Source of the DNA: Microbacteriaceae bacterium
GTDB taxonomy: Bacteria; Actinomycetota; Actinomycetes; Actinomycetales; Microbacteriaceae
NCBI GenBank assembly: GCA_947486475.1
Contig: CANKTR010000029.1
Span: forward strand, 1-9,345
DNA: 9,345 nucleotides
Direction: 5' to 3'
The position numbers and the translations under genes are program-made. Under the pieces are notes generated by a model that saw only the letters and a program-made list of their open reading frames with translations, did no database searches and was not told the DNA's origin. Within the stretch, counting starts at the first letter, position 1. Each line of letters begins with the position of its first letter. Of the stretch, positions 6,904 to 9,345 are shown in pieces.

Positions 6904-6955
6904 CCATCCCGCCTAGTCTTACGACATAGCCCCCGGGGCTGTTTCAGCGGGATGG
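6904..6955 (-). terminator. Nested inverted repeat: clpX terminator or structured RNA
   Basis: The outer arms CCATCCCGC (6904-6912) and GCGGGATGG (6947-6955) pair over 9 bp without mismatch. Inside is a second palindrome, AGCCC/GGGCT (6928-6932 with 6936-6940). On the minus strand there is also GTC-GTAA-GAC (6925-6916), a 3-bp stem with a GNRA-type tetraloop. The minus-strand RNA could therefore fold as a three-way junction. On that strand the structure starts 58 nt after the clpX stop and is followed by TCATTTTAA, so a clpX terminator is one reading; a structured leader or small RNA is another. On the plus strand nothing U-rich follows it. Confidence 0.5.
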
Positions 6956-7007
6956 AACCTTTAGGTCGATGTTACCATTCGAACTGGCGCGGCAAAACAA
7001 ATCAACA

Positions 7008-7022
7008 GGGGAGTTAGGCCGA
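7008..7022. repeat. Right copy of 15-bp direct repeat GGGGAGTTAGGCCGA
   Basis: Identical to 5984-5998 and exactly 1,024 bp from it. On the minus strand it encodes the last codons of clpX (TCG GCC TAA, Ser-Ala-stop) and the six bases after the stop, in the same frame as the exonuclease end in the left copy. Confidence 0.9.
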
Positions 7023-8294
7023 CTTTTCCTTGGGGATTTTGCGCTCGATCATGGTCGGGGCAGCCCCGGTATCGACGGATTCCTTGGTGACAACGACCTT
7101 CGCGATCAACTCGGTCGACGGGACCTCGAACATGATGGGGCCGAGGACGTCTTCGAGGATGGCGCGTAGCCCCCGTGCGCCCGTCCCGCGCTTGACAGCG
7201 AGGTCGGCGATCGATTCGAGTGCGTCCTTATTAAACTCGAGCTCGACGCCGTCGAGTTCGAACATCTTTTGGTACTGCTTGACCAGCGCGTTGCGCGGTC
7301 CGGTCAGAATGTCGATGAGCGCGCTGCGGTCGAGCGGCAGGACCGAGGCGATGACGGGAAGGCGGCCAATGAACTCGGGAATCAACCCAAACTTGTGCAG
7401 GTCTTCGGGCTGGACTTCGGCGAACAGATTCTGTTCTTCGCCCTTGAGTTGAAGTGGCGCGCCGAACCCCACGCCGTGACGACCGACGCGCTGAGACACG
7501 ATTTCCTCGAGCCCCGCAAACGCACCCGCAACAATGAACAGCACGTTCGTCGTGTCGATCTGGAGAAATTCCTGGTGGGGGTGCTTGCGGCCACCCTGGG
7601 GCGGAACGCTCGCGACGGTTCCTTCAAGAATCTTGAGAAGCGCTTGCTGAACGCCCTCGCCCGACACGTCGCGCGTAATCGACGGGTTCTCGGCCTTGCG
7701 CGAAATCTTGTCGATCTCGTCAATGTAGATGATGCCCTTCTCGGCGCGCTTAACATCAAAGTCGGCAGCCTGGATGAGCTTCAACAGAATGTTCTCTACG
7801 TCTTCACCGACATAACCGGCTTCAGTCAGTGCGGTGGCATCGGCAACAACGAACGGAACGTTGAGGCGCTTGGCAAGAGTCTGCGCCAGATACGTCTTGC
7901 CACAGCCGGTTGGACCGATGAGCAAAATGTTCGATTTGGCAATTTCGATTTCGTCATGCACGTCGGCGGGACGAACGCCCTCCTGGGCGCGAACTCGCTT
8001 GTAGTGGTTGTAGACCGCGACGGACAGAGCACGCTTGGCGGCGTCTTGACCGACAACGTATTCGTCGAGGAACGCGGCGATTTCTTTCGGTTTGGGCAAA
8101 TCGATGTCGACAATCTCGTCGCTCTCGCCCTGAGCCGCCTCGGCCATGCGCTCGTCGATGATCTCGTTACACAATTCGACACATTCGTCACAGATGTAAA
8201 CACCGGGTCCGGCAATGAGTTGCTGGACCTGCTTTTGCGTCTTGCCACAGAAGGAACACTTCATGACGTCGGTGCTGTCGCCGATGCGTGACAT
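7014..8294 (-). CDS. clpX: ATP-dependent Clp protease ATP-binding subunit ClpX
   Basis: A 426-aa AAA+ unfoldase that recognises, unfolds and feeds substrates to ClpP. The N-terminal zinc-binding domain has C13-x2-C16 and C35-x2-C38. Walker A is GPTGCGKT (127-134), pore loop 1 is GYVG (160-163), Walker B is IIYIDEID (188-195), and pore loop RKH is at 236-238. The ClpP-docking loop reads VGF (275-277, IGF in E. coli). The sensor/Arg block is IPEFIGR (305-311), and sensor 2 is GTGARGL (370-376). Length and motifs are complete. ATG 8294 has a strong ribosome binding site, AAGGAGG (8305-8299), with a 4-nt spacer. It precedes an exonuclease cassette and is divergent from a copC-like gene that separates it from clpP2. 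A TAGGCT box (8324-8319) may be its -10. Confidence 0.98.
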   Translation of the reverse strand: MSRIGDSTDVMKCSFCGKTQKQVQQLIAGPGVYICDECVELCNEIIDERMAEAAQGESDEIVDIDLPKPKEIAAFLDEYVVGQDAAKRALSVAVYNHYKRVRAQEGVRPADVHDEIEIAKSNILLIGPTGCGKTYLAQTLAKRLNVPFVVADATALTEAGYVGEDVENILLKLIQAADFDVKRAEKGIIYIDEIDKISRKAENPSITRDVSGEGVQQALLKILEGTVASVPPQGGRKHPHQEFLQIDTTNVLFIVAGAFAGLEEIVSQRVGRHGVGFGAPLQLKGEEQNLFAEVQPEDLHKFGLIPEFIGRLPVIASVLPLDRSALIDILTGPRNALVKQYQKMFELDGVELEFNKDALESIADLAVKRGTGARGLRAILEDVLGPIMFEVPSTELIAKVVVTKESVDTGAAPTMIERKIPKEKSA

Positions 8295-8298
8295 GGTT

Positions 8299-8305
8299 CC
8301 TCCTT
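8299..8305 (-). promoter_or_regulatory. Ribosome binding site of clpX (AAGGAGG)
   Basis: A strong Shine-Dalgarno sequence 4 nt before ATG 8294. It contrasts with the leaderless-type start of the divergent copC-like gene in the same 98-bp intergenic region. Confidence 0.85.
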
Positions 8306-8356
8306 CGTGGTCTGGTCAAGCCTAACCCCGTGCGCCCATGGGGGTAAGCAGGGCTG

Positions 8357-8386
8357 TCGATAACTGTTCGGCGTGGCGCGTAGGGT
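8357..8386 (+). promoter_or_regulatory. Promoter of the copC-like gene (TCGATA-N18-TAGGGT), leaderless
   Basis: TAGGGT (8381-8386) fits TANNNT. Its last base is seven bases before A8393 of the ATG, so transcription should begin at or next to the start codon. A TCGATA hexamer 18 bp upstream is a weak -35. AGGA at 8387-8390 is only 2 nt from the ATG, too close to serve as a ribosome binding site. Confidence 0.55.
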
Positions 8387-8392
8387 AGGAAT

Positions 8393-9022
8393 ATGTCACT
8401 TCGCACCATCATTTCGGCCACCGTCACTGCTCTCGGATTGGCTTTCCTGTCCGCCGGCCCAGCATTCGCTCACGCAGAACTCACAGGCACGTCCCCCGCG
8501 GCGGAATCCGCTGTTGCCGAGATTTCCGAGGTGACGATCACCGCGAACGAAGATCTGCTCGACATCGGCAAGAACGCCGAAGGATTTGTCATCGCCGTCA
8601 GTGACGAGGACGGCGCGTTTTACGGCGACGGGTGTGTGACCATAGAGGGCGCCACCGCGTCGATGGACGTTACCCTCTCGCTGCGCGGAACCTACACGGT
8701 CGAATACCGCGTGATTTCGGATGACGGGCACCCCGTCGAAGGAACGTTCGCGTTCGACTTTGAGGGCGACGCAGACGAATCAAACCTCGTGAGATACGTC
8801 GAACGTCCCGTCTGCGGCGAGACGCCCATCACCCTCGTTGACGAAACGACCGAACCGACCGAACCCTCCGTCATCTCGACCGCTCCGCCCCTCATTGCAC
8901 CCGCACCGGGCGCCGACATCACGCCCTGGATCGGACTTGCAACCGTCCCACTCGTTGTCGCGGCAATCTGGTTGCTCGTTCGTCTTCTCGGAAAGAAAGA
9001 CTCCGAAGACCACCTCGACTAG
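8393..9022 (+). CDS. copC: CopC-domain copper-binding protein, membrane-anchored
   Basis: A 209-aa exported protein with a CopC domain, a cupredoxin-like beta-sandwich that binds copper outside the membrane. A signal peptide (1-26, ending AGPAFA) would be cleaved to expose H27 in HAELTGTSPA, the usual N-terminal copper ligand. The core continues through EDLLDIGKNAEGFVIAVS to the family block YRVISDDGHPVEGTFAF, with H113 as the second conserved histidine. Two cysteines (C81, C141) might form a disulfide. A Thr/Pro-rich linker (about 149-175) leads to one transmembrane helix (about 178-199) and a short charged tail. No copD-like partner is in the window, so the role may be copper delivery or tolerance; that is inference. 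It appears leaderless. It ends directly against the convergent clpP2 stop, and it interrupts the usual clpP2-clpX neighbourhood. Confidence 0.9.
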   Translation: MSLRTIISATVTALGLAFLSAGPAFAHAELTGTSPAAESAVAEISEVTITANEDLLDIGKNAEGFVIAVSDEDGAFYGDGCVTIEGATASMDVTLSLRGTYTVEYRVISDDGHPVEGTFAFDFEGDADESNLVRYVERPVCGETPITLVDETTEPTEPSVISTAPPLIAPAPGADITPWIGLATVPLVVAAIWLLVRLLGKKDSEDHLD

Positions 9023-9345
9023 CTAGGCGATGACCTTACGGCTCGACAGAACTTGGTCGATCAGTCCGTATTCCAGAGCCTCGGCGGCCGTCAAAATCTT
9101 GTCGCGGTCGATGTCGTTGCGGATTTCTTCAACCGTCTTCTTGGTGTGGCTGGCGAGAGTGATTTCGAGCCATTCGCGCAGACGGGCAATTTCTTTGGCC
9201 TGAATCTCGATGTCCGACGCCTGACCACGGCCAGCATCACCGGTCGAGGGCTGGTGAATCAGAATTCGCGCGTTCGGCAACGCAAGTCGCTTGCCGGGGG
9301 TTCCACCTGCCGCCAACACCGCCGCCGCGGACGCTGCCTGACCGA
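9023..9345 (-). CDS. clpP2: ATP-dependent Clp protease proteolytic subunit, ClpP2-like (N-terminus cut)
   Basis: The C-terminal 106 residues of a ClpP serine peptidase, which forms the tetradecameric chamber fed by ClpX. The catalytic serine is in [14 protein letters not shown] at the window edge and the catalytic histidine is in ARILIHQP. The acidic block [21 protein letters not shown], carrying the catalytic Asp region, is also present. The run [13 protein letters not shown] is typical of actinobacterial ClpP2. The apparent ATG-like start near 9319 is internal: the frame is open to the window edge and continues the ClpP sequence upstream. It stops with TAG at 9025-9023, immediately beside the copC-like stop. 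Confidence 0.95.
   Translation of the reverse strand, partial: GQAASAAAVLAAGGTPGKRLALPNARILIHQPSTGDAGRGQASDIEIQAKEIARLREWLEITLASHTKKTVEEIRNDIDRDKILTAAEALEYGLIDQVLSSRKVIA

Larger units (their letters stand above)
6716..7007. other. Non-coding half of the cassette between exonuclease and clpX
   Basis: This stretch of almost 300 bp holds no convincing gene of its own apart from the 14-codon ORF at 6703-6747. It contains the exonuclease ribosome binding site and possible -10 box at its left, and an inverted-repeat structure at 6904-6955. No tRNA, SRP RNA or tmRNA pattern was recognised; CATCGAATCC at 6880-6889 resembles a T-arm only superficially. Confidence 0.6.

Noticed and set aside
6969..7169. 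66-aa plus-strand open frame crossing the clpX end
   Set aside because: It is mostly antisense of clpX, with no ribosome binding site and no recognisable protein.
7269..8291. 340-aa plus-strand open frame opposite clpX
   Set aside because: It is an antisense shadow of clpX in a biased frame, with no domain or start signal.
8355..8363. DnaA-box-like TTATCGACA on the minus strand upstream of clpX
   Set aside because: It is a single site with a mismatch to the consensus and no cluster, so chance is the simpler explanation.
9317..9319. Start codon of clpP at 9319
   Set aside because: The frame is open beyond it to the window edge and encodes the ClpP active-site serine segment, so this codon is internal.

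Overview
The window looks like chromosome from a high-GC Gram-positive bacterium (Actinomycetota), most likely Micrococcales or Microbacteriaceae-like. The evidence is the valyl-tRNA synthetase variant with CTFGDVTD in its editing domain, an eukaryote-like IleRS (GLPHYGH signature), a ClpX/ClpP2 pair, a sortase-E-type LAxTG surface protein, and TANNNT -10 boxes placed so that several transcripts should be leaderless. Sampled lines of the aminoacyl-tRNA synthetase and clp genes are about 65% G+C. The assignment is by pattern recognition, with no database search.

Layout, left to right. (1) The N-terminal third of ileS (minus strand, cut by the window edge). (2) tspO (plus), divergent from ileS across 57 bp. 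(3) A secreted 364-aa protein of unknown family with a LANTG cell-wall sorting signal (minus), convergent with tspO. (4) valS (plus), divergent from the surface protein. (5) A GNAT acetyltransferase (plus) with its own apparent leaderless promoter right after the valS stop. (6) A low-GC segment of about 1 kb carrying a membrane-anchored DnaQ-like DEDDh exonuclease (minus) and 298 bp of non-coding sequence. (7) clpX (minus). (8) A CopC-domain copper protein (plus), divergent from clpX. (9) The C-terminal half of clpP2 (minus, cut by the window edge).

Most of this is core housekeeping: translation (ileS, valS) and regulated proteolysis (clpX, clpP2). The accessory genes between them are tspO, the LAxTG protein, the GNAT, the exonuclease and copC. 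The strongest unusual signal is around the exonuclease. An exact 15-bp direct repeat (GGGGAGTTAGGCCGA) lies at 5984-5998 and 7008-7022, on the stop codons of the GNAT/exonuclease and of clpX. The DNA between the copies is about 50% G+C by hand count. Removing one copy plus the intervening DNA would leave GNAT and clpX intact and convergent, with overlapping stops. This looks like a 1,024-bp cassette inserted at the clpX/GNAT junction. Inside it, the exonuclease start is preceded by a well-placed ribosome binding site that opens a 14-codon ORF in the wrong frame. That is either a leader peptide or a one-base indel. The cassette also holds a compact inverted-repeat structure that could fold as a three-way-junction RNA or act as the clpX terminator.

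The three convergent gene pairs have almost no spacing (30 bp, overlapping stops, 0 bp), and no canonical terminator is visible at any of them.
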